Source of the DNA: Akkermansiaceae bacterium
GTDB lineage: Bacteria > Verrucomicrobiota > Verrucomicrobiia > Verrucomicrobiales > Akkermansiaceae
Assembly: GCA_025363295.1 (NCBI GenBank)
Contig: JANYEC010000044.1
Location: forward strand, 1 to 61,596
Direction of reading: 5' to 3'
DNA length: 61,596 bases
A model generated the notes under the pieces. The model worked only from the letters and a program-made list of their open reading frames with translations, searched no databases and was not told where the DNA came from. Position 1 is the stretch's first letter, and each line of letters opens with the position of its first letter. A program made the position numbers and the translations under genes. Below, one piece after another: positions 9,647 through 17,891 of this stretch.

Positions 9647-10884
9647 GAATCCGTCCTCCAGTTTCTTAGCCAGACCAACGAGATTCCAAGCATCACCACG
9701 CCGCAAACCGACCTCGCGAACAAACCCAACACCCGCCACGGCGGATTCTCCACCATCCAGGAAGGCTCCGTGCCTTCGCGCCAGCCCACCAGCGCCAGCG
9801 TGACGACCATCGCCAGCGCCGCCAGGTTCCATGACATCACCGTGATCGTTCTACCGAGCCGCTTTCCCGTTAGAAGAACGGCGAGCAACGCGCAGAACGA
9901 AGTGGTGAAGCCCGCCATCGCCAGATGCGAGTGCGCCACGAGTCCCTGCGTGAACTTGATGCGATCCAGGATCAACGGGAAATACATCAGATAGGCCGTG
10001 GAAACCAGCAGCACCCACCACGCGAACATCGACACCCGCCAAACGCGCGAACCCACCGGCCACCGGAAGCCCATCCAATCCCGATACAACAGCCACGCCC
10101 ACGGCGGCATCAGCAGCAGGGAGACATTCTGCCACCAGTCGAAATGCGTCCCGCCGATCCACTCCGCCACTCCGAAGTACACCCAGCAGAAAGCGAAATA
10201 GATCCACGTCCGCCGCCCGGCCACTCCCGCACCATGTCCCGCCACCACCCGCGGCAGCAGAAGCATCAACCCCACTACCAGCAGCGATGATCCCAGAAGA
10301 CTTGATCCCGATGGGCCGCCCGTCGTCACGTCGATAGGCGGATAGCTTTTTGGTGAAGCCGTCAGAACGATCGCCACAGGCACAAAGGCCAGACCTAACA
10401 ATCCACCGGATGAAATCCATTTTCTCGACCTGCTCCATGTTTTGAAACGCCCGGCCCACGCCGCAGCCAACACCAACCACAGAATTACGAGGGCGGTTAC
10501 AAACGCACATAAAACCCCGTCCTTCCAATCGAGGAAAATTTTCCCGCCGGTCTCTCCCCCCAACCAGTGCATCGCTCCAAGAGCGAGCGCCGCCGTCCAC
10601 GCCCACACCGCCGCGGGAGCCCACGCCGCCGCCTTGCTGAGATTCACCTCGTAGATGGAAAACAGCCACGCCACCAGAGGCAGCGCGGTCCAGCCGTAGA
10701 GCTGCACGTTCAGATGCACCGGCACCCAGCGGCCGTAGGTCCACTCACCGAGCTGCCACTGCGGCTTCATCAACAGAAGCGACAGATAGAGTCCGACCGC
10801 GTTGCCCGCCACCAGCCAGCCCAATGCGTGTTTTATCGCAATGGAAACGCCCTCGTCCCGCTGGCTAGTCATTTCCGCAGGCAT
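9643..10884 (-). CDS. CcoN-like heme-copper oxidase subunit I homologue apparently lacking CuB ligands
   Basis: Polytopic membrane protein of about 413 residues. GRWVPVHLNVQLYGW (His57) matches the low-spin heme His region of CcoN. FTQGLVAHSHLAMAG (His318, His320) matches the paired heme ligands in the late helix. The segment expected to hold the first CuB His plus Tyr reads GPSGSSLLGSSLL, and the HH pair region reads EWIGGTHFDWW, so I cannot find a full CuB site. Family knowledge says CuB and the Tyr are needed for oxygen reduction, so this may be an electron-transfer or alternative reductase subunit. Start: ATG 10884 sits just after the ATPase stop; 10914 and 10872 are alternatives. Confidence 0.7.
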   Translation of the reverse strand: MPAEMTSQRDEGVSIAIKHALGWLVAGNAVGLYLSLLLMKPQWQLGEWTYGRWVPVHLNVQLYGWTALPLVAWLFSIYEVNLSKAAAWAPAAVWAWTAALALGAMHWLGGETGGKIFLDWKDGVLCAFVTALVILWLVLAAAWAGRFKTWSRSRKWISSGGLLGLAFVPVAIVLTASPKSYPPIDVTTGGPSGSSLLGSSLLVVGLMLLLPRVVAGHGAGVAGRRTWIYFAFCWVYFGVAEWIGGTHFDWWQNVSLLLMPPWAWLLYRDWMGFRWPVGSRVWRVSMFAWWVLLVSTAYLMYFPLILDRIKFTQGLVAHSHLAMAGFTTSFCALLAVLLTGKRLGRTITVMSWNLAALAMVVTLALVGWREGTEPSWMVENPPWRVLGLFARSVCGVVMLGISLVWLRNWRTDS

Positions 10885-10885
10885 C

Positions 10886-11560
10886 TCAATTTGTGATCCC
10901 TTCGATGCGTCCATCCCTCATCCGCACGGTGCGATCACAGCGCACGGCCAGCTCGGGATCGTGCGTGGCAAATACCAAAGTCCGCCCGCGCGAGCGGACG
11001 AGTTCGATCAACAGATCGAACACCTTCTCCCGGTTCTTCTCATCAAGCGCGCCGGTGGGCTCGTCACAGAGCAGCAGTTCCGGATCGTTCATCAGCGAGC
11101 GCACCAGGGCGCCGCGCTGGCGTTCCCCGCCGGATAGCTCGCGCACCCTCTGGTCAAGCCGATGGCTGACGCCGGTGGCTTCGGCCAGTTCCCGCAACCG
11201 GTTCATGCCAGTCGCCCGGCTTCCACCGGTGGCGATCACCGGGACCATGCAGTTTTCCGCCAGGGTCAGATCCGGAATGAGATGGTGGAACTGAAACACG
11301 TAGCCGATGTGACGCCGTAGCAGATCAACCCGCGTGGATTCCCTCACCACATCATATCCCGCGACCCGCACATTTCCCCGGTCCACCTCTTCCAACCCGG
11401 AAATCACGTTCAGCAGCGTTGATTTCCCACAACCGGAAGTACCGCACAAGGCGACGATTTCGCCTTTCCCCACCGTCAGCGCCACTCCCTTGAGCACCTC
11501 GATGCGCCCCCGGTCGAAACTCTTCCAAACGTCCTCCACCAACACCTGGTTGTTCATCAT
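10886..11560 (-). CDS. ABC transporter ATPase, LolD/MacB type
   Basis: 224-residue ATPase with Walker A GTSGCGKST, signature LSGGERQRGALVRSL, Walker B LLLCDEPTGALDE and switch His FATHDPELA. The EPTGALD wording and Q-loop FQFHHLIPDLT are typical of ATPases that pair with FtsX-domain permeases (LolCDE, MacB). The matching permease is encoded 11 nt upstream. Such exporters use mechanotransmission to move lipoproteins, peptides or other periplasmic cargo rather than import solutes. Presence inside a redox operon suggests a role in maturation or export of a component of that complex, which is inference. Confidence 0.9.
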   Translation of the reverse strand: MMNNQVLVEDVWKSFDRGRIEVLKGVALTVGKGEIVALCGTSGCGKSTLLNVISGLEEVDRGNVRVAGYDVVRESTRVDLLRRHIGYVFQFHHLIPDLTLAENCMVPVIATGGSRATGMNRLRELAEATGVSHRLDQRVRELSGGERQRGALVRSLMNDPELLLCDEPTGALDEKNREKVFDLLIELVRSRGRTLVFATHDPELAVRCDRTVRMRDGRIEGITN

Positions 11561-11571
11561 ATCTTCTTTCG

Positions 11572-12684
11572 TTATTCAAATCTGAGCGCCTGCGCGGGCT
11601 TAAGCCGCGCGGCATACCATGCCGGATACATCGCGCCCGCGACAGCCGTCAGGGCTGCCAGCGCCGTGGCACCGGCCACCTCTTTCATGCCAATGTTAGG
11701 CTCGATGTAGCCTTGCAAATCCGGAATCGCTTTCAAAATCCTCAACCCCGCCGCGCTCAATCCCCATCCGCCCACCGTGCCGATGGCGGAGACCAACAGC
11801 GACTCTCCGAAAATCATCAGCGCCACCTGGGTCCGGGAAAAACCGCAGACGCGTGCGATGGCGATCTCCTTGATGCGCCCGAAAACCGATAGAATCATCG
11901 TATTTGTCACGCTGAGCCCACCCAGCAGGAAAGCGCAGCCGCCCACCACCCAGGCCGTCGTCTTCATGATCCTGAACTGCGAGTAGCTGCGGCTGAACTC
12001 CTCGTTCTCAAGCGCGGCAAGCTTCGGGTGATTCTCCGCCATCCATTTTTTCACCTCGGAAGATTCGTGACCTTGCGCCAGCGCCACAGTAATCACCGAG
12101 CAGACACCCTCCTTGTGGAACGCCTTCTGGCAGGCCGCGAGCGGCATGAAGACGCCGCCGTTTTCAAACCCGTTCTCCAGACGAACCACGCCGACGACCG
12201 GATAGATTCCCTGACCGAGTTCGATGGTGCCGCCCGCCCTGCCATTCAGGAAGTCCGCCGCGCGCTCGCCGAGAACCACTCCCCCGCCGTCGTCCACGAA
12301 TGCGGCGGCGCTGCCTTGCAGCCATTCGCCCTTCCGCAACCTCCCGTCCGTGGAGCGGATGCCGAAGCAGGTGACCACCGGTCTATCAGGCGCGGCGATG
12401 ATGGAGAACAGCACCGGCTGGGCCTCCTTGACAGATGGCAGCGCCCTCAGCTCCTCCACGGTCTCCACCGGCACATTGCTAAAAAAAAGATCCGACACGT
12501 TTTTCTCGAACACGACCATCTCGGCATCACTCCGCAGGATGCGCTCGAACATTTTCACCGCACCGCCCAACAAACCCACGACACTGAGCATCGTCGCCAC
12601 GCCCAGCGCGATCCCGGTCGCACCGATGGCCGTGCGGACACGGTGCCGCCGCAGGTTGGTGAAAATCATTCTCCAGAGACTCAT
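11572..12684 (-). CDS. FtsX/MacB-type ABC permease
   Basis: 370 residues. An N-terminal TM helix (TAIGATGIALGVATMLSVVG) is followed by a MacB-type periplasmic domain (about residues 45-235). Three C-terminal helices form the FtsX domain, with the family wording GRIKEIAIARVCGFSRTQV and the terminal motif ARLKPAQALRFE. It pairs with the LolD-type ATPase downstream. The reading frame is complete, with start ATG at 12684 preceded by an A/G-rich leader. Cargo unknown. Confidence 0.88.
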   Translation of the reverse strand: MSLWRMIFTNLRRHRVRTAIGATGIALGVATMLSVVGLLGGAVKMFERILRSDAEMVVFEKNVSDLFFSNVPVETVEELRALPSVKEAQPVLFSIIAAPDRPVVTCFGIRSTDGRLRKGEWLQGSAAAFVDDGGGVVLGERAADFLNGRAGGTIELGQGIYPVVGVVRLENGFENGGVFMPLAACQKAFHKEGVCSVITVALAQGHESSEVKKWMAENHPKLAALENEEFSRSYSQFRIMKTTAWVVGGCAFLLGGLSVTNTMILSVFGRIKEIAIARVCGFSRTQVALMIFGESLLVSAIGTVGGWGLSAAGLRILKAIPDLQGYIEPNIGMKEVAGATALAALTAVAGAMYPAWYAARLKPAQALRFE

Positions 12685-12702
12685 TTCCGTTTCCCGTGAA
12701 TA

Positions 12703-13641
12703 TCAGATCGCCGCCGAAAGCGGTGAGGGGGCCATGTCCGCGGCAGGCGTCGGCATCGGCACTTTCAGCATGTCCAGCATCATCCACCGCGAGGCCGGTC
12801 CCGGCAAGGCCGCCTGCACGCGATCACCGGTGTCGCTCAGCCGCCGAAACCGCCGCATGGCCGCCGGAAGCCCTTCGGCGATGACAAAGTTCGGCCGTCC
12901 AAGCAGGTCATCCCTACCGCCGGTTTTGCCGGAATCGTTCTCATTGGAGATCACGTCCTTGAGATCATCCGCCGCCTGATAGGCAAGCCCGCGCAGCAGC
13001 GCCAGCCGGTCCAACACCTGGATCTCGCGGGAAGTTCCTCGACCGGCGATGGCGGGAAGCACCAGCGTCAGCCTCAGCAGATCCCCGGTCTTCCTCGCCG
13101 CCACTTCGGAAACCCCGGCGGCGTTTTGCCCGCCGCGCCAGCCGCTGAGATCGCGGGCCTGGCCGCCGATCACCCCACCGAGACCGAGTCTCGCGTCCAC
13201 CCAGTCTCCCGCGCCGCCGCGCCGCTCGGGACTGGCCTGGCCGATGCACTGCCAGATCATCGCATAGGCACGGTTGATCATCGCCAGCGCGGCCAGCATC
13301 GAGATGGCCTCGCCGTGGATCACATGCACACACGCCGCCCCGCGGCGCGTCCGGGCGTCGTCCATCGCGGGAAGGTCGTCGAAAACCAGCGAGGCGGTGT
13401 GCAGGTATTCAATGCCGCATGCCATCGCCCTCGCGGCCTGCTCCGGCACTCCCATCTCAATGCCCATCAGATAGGCGGACACCGCCCGGACCATCGATCC
13501 GGGACGCGCGAGAATGTCGCGGACAGCCGCCGCCATGCGCGGTTCCACACGGTCCATCCGGCCCATGCCGTTGGCGAAGCATCCCTCCATCAGGGCCTTC
13601 ACGCAGCCCGCGCGCCGGTTCCACCAGATTTCAGATGTCAT
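12703..13641 (-). CDS. polyprenyl (geranylgeranyl/farnesyl-type) diphosphate synthase family protein
   Basis: Isoprenoid chain-elongating enzyme, 312 residues. The first Asp-rich motif is DDLPAMDDARTRRG (Asp88, Asp89, Asp94) and the second is DDLKD (Asp225, Asp226, Asp229); both bind Mg-diphosphate in the family. The residues just before the first motif (EYLHTASLVF) help set chain length, but I cannot assign the product. The C terminus ends in a Pro/Ala-rich tail. It is second in the operon, 24 nt after the YceI gene. Together with a polyisoprenoid-binding YceI protein this hints that a prenyl lipid or quinone is part of the operon's function. Confidence 0.88.
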   Translation of the reverse strand: MTSEIWWNRRAGCVKALMEGCFANGMGRMDRVEPRMAAAVRDILARPGSMVRAVSAYLMGIEMGVPEQAARAMACGIEYLHTASLVFDDLPAMDDARTRRGAACVHVIHGEAISMLAALAMINRAYAMIWQCIGQASPERRGGAGDWVDARLGLGGVIGGQARDLSGWRGGQNAAGVSEVAARKTGDLLRLTLVLPAIAGRGTSREIQVLDRLALLRGLAYQAADDLKDVISNENDSGKTGGRDDLLGRPNFVIAEGLPAAMRRFRRLSDTGDRVQAALPGPASRWMMLDMLKVPMPTPAADMAPSPLSAAI

Positions 13642-13665
13642 GATTGATCGTGGGGATACTTGGAC

Positions 13666-14214
13666 TCACTTGATTTTTCCGACGATATGGAAACGAACCA
13701 CCAGCTTCGGATCCACTGTCATCACCATCATGGAACGGACGAGAGGCAGTTTGAAATTCTGATAGTCCAAGGGAACCTTTCCTTCGATGGTCACCCATTC
13801 CCCGTCGCGCACCACGGTGTAGGGAAAGGAGACCATCACTGCCACGCCGTTGACGGTGAGGTTGCCCTGGGCTTTACCGCCGGCAGCGGTCTCCTCCCAC
13901 GACTTGGTGAAACTGAAGGAGCCCTTGGGCTTCCCTCCGCCGAGCCATTTCACCATCTCCTTGTCGCGATCACCGTCGCCCGTATCGAGATCGTTGAAAT
14001 CCCAGGAAAGGTCGAATCCAACAGGCCTGGCAGTCGCCGCATCTCCGGTGACGTTGGCGGTGTATTTTCCTAGAGTACCCGTAAAGGCGTGGCCGGTGGC
14101 TTTCGCATCCACCTGGATGCGGCTGCGAGCGGCATCCACCTCGATGGTGGCGGAGCGGACGGGCGATCCAGAACAAAGAAAAACTGCGGCGGCGGGAACG
14201 AGGATTGTTTTCAT
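13666..14214 (-). CDS. YceI-family exported lipid-binding protein
   Basis: 182 residues with signal peptide MKTILVPAAAVFLCSGSPVRSA and a YceI-type lipocalin-like domain: IEVDAARSRIQVDAKATGHAF, the TARPVGFDLSWDFNDLDTGD segment, and a KAQGNLTVNGVAVMVSFPY strand pair. YceI proteins bind polyisoprenoids or quinones in the periplasm. ATG at 14214 is chosen because it begins the signal peptide; the longer frame has no such feature. It is the first gene of the seven-gene minus-strand operon, with a 17-bp direct repeat upstream. Confidence 0.85.
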   Translation of the reverse strand: MKTILVPAAAVFLCSGSPVRSATIEVDAARSRIQVDAKATGHAFTGTLGKYTANVTGDAATARPVGFDLSWDFNDLDTGDGDRDKEMVKWLGGGKPKGSFSFTKSWEETAAGGKAQGNLTVNGVAVMVSFPYTVVRDGEWVTIEGKVPLDYQNFKLPLVRSMMVMTVDPKLVVRFHIVGKIK

Positions 14215-14272
14215 GGCAGATGTGTTCCAGAGTCGCTTTGTTCCCGGCGGGAGGCAACATCTCGTTTGATTT

Positions 14273-14317
14273 CCAACCGGATCGTTACCATTCCGCACCT
14301 CCAACCGGATCGTTACC
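14273..14317. repeat. two 17-bp direct repeats 28 bp apart in the YceI operon promoter region
   Basis: CCAACCGGATCGTTACC occurs at 14273-14289 and again exactly at 14301-14317. They lie between the YceI start (14214, minus) and a small plus-strand pseudogene (14335). Direct repeats in a promoter are typical of OmpR/PhoB-type response-regulator sites, and such a regulator is encoded at 16832-17509. The link is inferred. Confidence 0.6.
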
Positions 14318-14334
14318 CGTCACGCATTCAAGGA

Positions 14335-14514
14335 ATGAAAACGAATCTCATCAAATAAACCTGCGCTGCCCTCACGGCAGGCATCTGCGGCATCGGTATC
14401 GCGTTCTCCGCTCCGTCCGAAAAGGGGCAGAAGGTGGAAAGCTTCCAAGCCAAGGTCGTGTCAGTGAAATACTGGACGCCGGAATCGGAAGGCGTGGACA
14501 CTTATCTCAAGTGA
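14335..14514 (+). pseudogene. small exported protein gene with an in-frame stop at codon 8
   Basis: From ATG 14335 the frame reads MKTNLIK, then TAA, then TCAALTAGICGIGIAFSAP and about 34 more residues to a TGA at 14512-14514. Reading through the TAA gives a convincing signal peptide and a 59-residue exported protein. No ATG or GTG start lies between the stop and the hydrophobic core, so the gene is most likely disabled by a single-base change. Its last 8 nt overlap the convergent MBL-fold gene. Stop readthrough or a sequencing error would be alternatives. Family unknown. Confidence 0.5.
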
Positions 14515-15466
14515 CGGACGGCATCACCTGCCATATTTCTCCAACCCTTCCGGCGACGAACCGATCCGGCGCGAGGTTTTTTCTTTTTAACTCGCGCGCG
14601 AGTCTCAACACCGGTTCGCGCATCGGCTCGTCAGTAAGAGCGAAAGTCCCCCAATGCATCGCCACCGCGCGGCGGCAGCTTGTTTCCTCGAACGCGCGAA
14701 CCGCCTCCTCCGGACTCATGTGCATCGCCTTCATGATCCGCCGCGGATTGTAGGCGCCGATGGGAATCATGCCGAAGTCGATCGGGCCATGGCGTCCGCC
14801 GATCTCCCGGAACGCCCCGCACCAACCGCTGTCCCCGGCGTGCCACAGCGCACAACCGGCCCCCCCTATCAGAAATCCGCACCAGTGGCCGCGGTTTCCA
14901 TCAAACGGCGTGCGGGCGGTGAAATGCTGCGCCGGCGTGGCGGTGACCGTGACGCCGGGAGCGGCTTCCAGGCTCTTCTGCCACGGCAGCTCGCGGACGT
15001 TGGAGAATCCCTTTTTCCCGAGCCAGGCGGAATGCCCCTCCGCGATGATGACAGGCGTGGCACTGCCGATAGCGCGGAGGGTTTTCAAATCAAGATGGTC
15101 GTAATGGCTGTGTGTAAGTAAAACCGCGTCGATCCGCGGAAGGTCGCCGATGGAGCAGGGCGGGCGCACTTTGCGCCGTAGGCTCGGAACCGGAAATGGC
15201 GCGCAGTGATCGGAGAACACGGGATCGATCAGGATCGAGGCGCCCGCTCCCTGCACGAGGAACGAAGCGTGGCCCAGCCAGACGACACGCCACCCGGCCT
15301 CAGGCGGAGCTGCAATGTCCCAGGCCGCCAACGCAAGCCAGTCCGCCGGAGTGTCCGGAGCGCTTTCTATCAGCGGCGGCTCCGGGGCCCCGATGGCCAG
15401 TTTCCAACGAAGGATATCCGCCACGCGGTGTGCGTCATGAGGCCATGGATTCGTGAAGCGGCTCAT
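14507..15466 (-). CDS. MBL-fold metal-dependent hydrolase, UlaG/NAPE-PLD-like
   Basis: 319 residues. The metallo-beta-lactamase motif LLTHSHYDHLD (HxHxDH) is followed by further metal ligands in ATPAQHFTART, LWHAGDSG and AMHWGTF. The wording VWLGHASFLVQGAGASILIDPVFSD is typical of the L-ascorbate-6-phosphate lactonase/NAPE-phospholipase D-like branch. ATG at 15466 is preferred, as AGGA lies just upstream. It follows the sensor kinase by 16 nt and may share its transcript. Substrate unknown; phospholipid-derived amides are one family option. Confidence 0.85.
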   Translation of the reverse strand: MSRFTNPWPHDAHRVADILRWKLAIGAPEPPLIESAPDTPADWLALAAWDIAAPPEAGWRVVWLGHASFLVQGAGASILIDPVFSDHCAPFPVPSLRRKVRPPCSIGDLPRIDAVLLTHSHYDHLDLKTLRAIGSATPVIIAEGHSAWLGKKGFSNVRELPWQKSLEAAPGVTVTATPAQHFTARTPFDGNRGHWCGFLIGGAGCALWHAGDSGWCGAFREIGGRHGPIDFGMIPIGAYNPRRIMKAMHMSPEEAVRAFEETSCRRAVAMHWGTFALTDEPMREPVLRLARELKRKNLAPDRFVAGRVGEIWQVMPSVT

Positions 15467-15482
15467 CGTCGATCCTGCTCTT

Positions 15483-16835
15483 TCAAAAGCCTGCCGGCAG
15501 GAGGATTTCAAATTCCACCCACCCCGGATCGGACTGTTTCAAGGCAAGCTCGCCTCCGTGCGCCCTCACCAACTCCCTCGCGATATTCAGCCCTAAGCCA
15601 TGTCCTCGGACGCTGCCACCCGTGCCGGCCCCTCTGCGGAAACGCTCGAAAATGTGACTGCCGTCCTCCTCGCTGATCCCGCTCCCCGTATTTGCGATGC
15701 CCACCCTCACCGACTCCCCCTTCCGGCTTGCGGAGATCCGGATGACTCCGTCCTGCGGCGTGTATTTCCCCGCGTTTTCCACCAGATTCTGTATCACCAT
15801 TGCTAACAAACGCCGGTCCGCCCGGACCGGAAGCGCTTGGGGCAATTCCTCATGGACCGTGATTCCTTTCGCTTCCACCAGGACCCGCAGATCGTCGCAC
15901 GCCGCCTGGATCAGTGAATTCAAATCAATTTCCCCCTTCTCCAGCTGCATCCGCCCGGCATCCACCTGGGCCAGCAACAGCAGGTCTTCGATCAGCGAGG
16001 TGAGACGCCGCGTCTGTTGCAGAAGCATCGAAACCTCCGCCGCCTGTGCCTCGTTGAGATCCGTCGCCCAGGAAAGATGGTCCAGCCCCGCACGCAGGAT
16101 CGCCACCGGAGTCTTCAATTGGTGGGAGGCGTCCGCCGAGAAACGCGCCGCCAGTTCGTAGGACGACTGCAATCTGTCGAAACTCCGGTTCACCACTTCC
16201 GTCAGAGTTGCGATTTCGTCCCGCGCGGCAGGCGTGGGCAGTCTTTCGTGCGGATTGCTGGCGCTGATACGCTCCGCCGCGGCGCTCAATTCCGCCACCG
16301 GTGCCACCGTTTTCCGGCCCAGCCATGTTCCACCGAAATAAACCACCAATCCCACAGCAGGCAGCGCCGTCGCGAATCCCATGCTCAGGCTCTTCATGAA
16401 CCTCCGGATCATGTCCAGCTTCGCACCAATCCTCACGACGTAGGGTCCCTCCCGCCATGCCCCTACCCGGCAGGCCTCGCCAAACAGTCTGACCGTCCGG
16501 CTCCCGCCCACCACCCCATCCAGCATCATGCCGTGAAGGTTCGCCGAGTGGTGGACGATCCGCCCTTCCGGCCCCTCCACCACCAGATAGCGGTCCCGCA
16601 GCGGCACCGGGATGAACTCGTCGCCCAGCGGCTCACCCGGGTCCTTGGGAGCGTCCCGGAAATTATTCAGATCCCACACTAGTTCCCGAGCTTCTTCGGA
16701 CAAGGATTCATCGAGCTTGTTGATCTGATAGAAATACAGGGTCACCAACATCACGCAAACACCGGCGACCAGCGCCGCCATGGTCAGCAAGGCGGCGTAA
16801 ACACCCACTTTCACTTTCAACGACCAGCGTCTCAT
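15483..16835 (-). CDS. sensor histidine kinase
   Basis: 450 residues: TM1 (about 10-36), a periplasmic sensor region (about 37-150), TM2 (about 153-172), HAMP linker, HisKA domain with the phosphoacceptor in ASHQLKTP (His238), and HATPase with N-box VIQNLVENAGKY and G-boxes GSGISEEDG and GHGLGLNIA. The architecture resembles the CusS/QseC class. The start codon overlaps the response-regulator stop by 4 nt, so the pair is translationally coupled. The signal is unknown; genomic context suggests control of the adjacent redox operon. Confidence 0.93.
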   Translation of the reverse strand: MRRWSLKVKVGVYAALLTMAALVAGVCVMLVTLYFYQINKLDESLSEEARELVWDLNNFRDAPKDPGEPLGDEFIPVPLRDRYLVVEGPEGRIVHHSANLHGMMLDGVVGGSRTVRLFGEACRVGAWREGPYVVRIGAKLDMIRRFMKSLSMGFATALPAVGLVVYFGGTWLGRKTVAPVAELSAAAERISASNPHERLPTPAARDEIATLTEVVNRSFDRLQSSYELAARFSADASHQLKTPVAILRAGLDHLSWATDLNEAQAAEVSMLLQQTRRLTSLIEDLLLLAQVDAGRMQLEKGEIDLNSLIQAACDDLRVLVEAKGITVHEELPQALPVRADRRLLAMVIQNLVENAGKYTPQDGVIRISASRKGESVRVGIANTGSGISEEDGSHIFERFRRGAGTGGSVRGHGLGLNIARELVRAHGGELALKQSDPGWVEFEILLPAGF

Positions 16836-17509
16836 AAGGTTGGTTTCATCACATAGCCCACACTCCGGACCGTTCGGATCACCGATTCCTCACCCGGCCG
16901 GTCGAGTTTTTTCCGGAGGCGCATGATGAAAATCTCCACCGTCCGGGTGTCGTATTCATACTCCCTTTCCCAGATTCGCTCGCAGATCTCATCCCTGGAA
17001 AACGTCCGGCCGGGTTCTTTCATGAGGACCTGCAGGACCTCGAACTCGCGCGGTGAAACTTCGACGCGCCTGTCGCCACGACTCAACCGCCGTTGCACGG
17101 TGTCCAGACACAGGTCTCCCACCCGCAGGATCGACTCCGCCTCAGGAGCCGTATTTCTCCGCCCGAGCACCTCCACCCGGGCCAGCAACTCCTCCATGGC
17201 GAATGGCTTCGTCAGGTAGTCATCCGCTCCCGCTTTCAAACCCGCCACCCGATCACCCACTTCCGAGCGCGAGGTCAACATCAGCACCCGCACCGGCAGC
17301 CGGGCCTCCTTGATACGGGACAATAGCATGAAGCCGTCAAACCCTGGCAGGTTCACATCCAGCACCACCAGGTCAAAGCGGGAACCCGTCACCTCCTGCA
17401 ACGCGGATGGGCCGTCACGGGCGATCCTCACCTCATGCCCCGCCCGCGAAAGTGCCCGGCCGACCTGTTCGGCCAGTTGCGGTTCATCATCTACCACCAG
17501 AATGTCCAT
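16832..17509 (-). CDS. OmpR-family response regulator
   Basis: 225 residues. Receiver domain with acidic pocket VDDE, phosphoacceptor Asp51 in VVLDVNLPG, conserved Thr in MLTSRSE and Lys in DYLTKPFAMEEL. C-terminal winged-helix DNA-binding domain with VSPREFEVLQVLM and the recognition segment EYDTRTVEIFIMRLRKKL. It partners the sensor kinase that overlaps its stop. OmpR-type regulators bind direct repeats, and a perfect 17-bp direct repeat lies at 14273-14317. Confidence 0.95.
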   Translation of the reverse strand: MDILVVDDEPQLAEQVGRALSRAGHEVRIARDGPSALQEVTGSRFDLVVLDVNLPGFDGFMLLSRIKEARLPVRVLMLTSRSEVGDRVAGLKAGADDYLTKPFAMEELLARVEVLGRRNTAPEAESILRVGDLCLDTVQRRLSRGDRRVEVSPREFEVLQVLMKEPGRTFSRDEICERIWEREYEYDTRTVEIFIMRLRKKLDRPGEESVIRTVRSVGYVMKPTL

Positions 17510-17704
17510 CCGCCACTATTGGATTCCAAAGATTCTCCGGCTTCAAGTCCTGAAAAATGCCAGCTCGCTTGATTCACTGTTGGAAACGAGAATCAACAAC
17601 GTCGGCGCTCCTGCGGAACCACCTCACCCTTGCCCCGCATGGCGCGCGACCGCTGATTCTTCTCCGTTGCGGAGCCTCTCCCATCCCTCTAAAGTCCTTC
17701 CGCA

Positions 17705-17878
17705 ATGGCGAATCCCCACGATCACCCGACGGCACTTAAGGATCTGGACGACGCGCGAGACGTTCTCGCCGTTCAAGGACCGGAAACCCTCGACATGATC
17801 TACGTCCGGAACTGGTGCTCCGCACATGGAACCACGGAACGGCTGGAAACCAGCCTCGACAGCCCGCCCCCACTCTAG
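17705..17878 (+). pseudogene. C-terminal remnant of a nucleotidyltransferase
   Basis: A 57-residue frame (ATG 17705, TAG 17876-17878) reads ALKDLDDARDVLAVQGPETLD and then MIYVRNWCSAHGTTERLE. This matches the usual C terminus of nucleotidyltransferases of the AbiEii/DUF6036 kind (KDLEDxRGxLxxQG...LDxxYxRxW). No upstream coding part is recognisable in 17510-17704. It is a second relic of this family in the window, the other being at 5749-6126, and it abuts the TPR gene. Confidence 0.5.
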
Positions 17879-17891
17879 CAGCAAAATCCCA

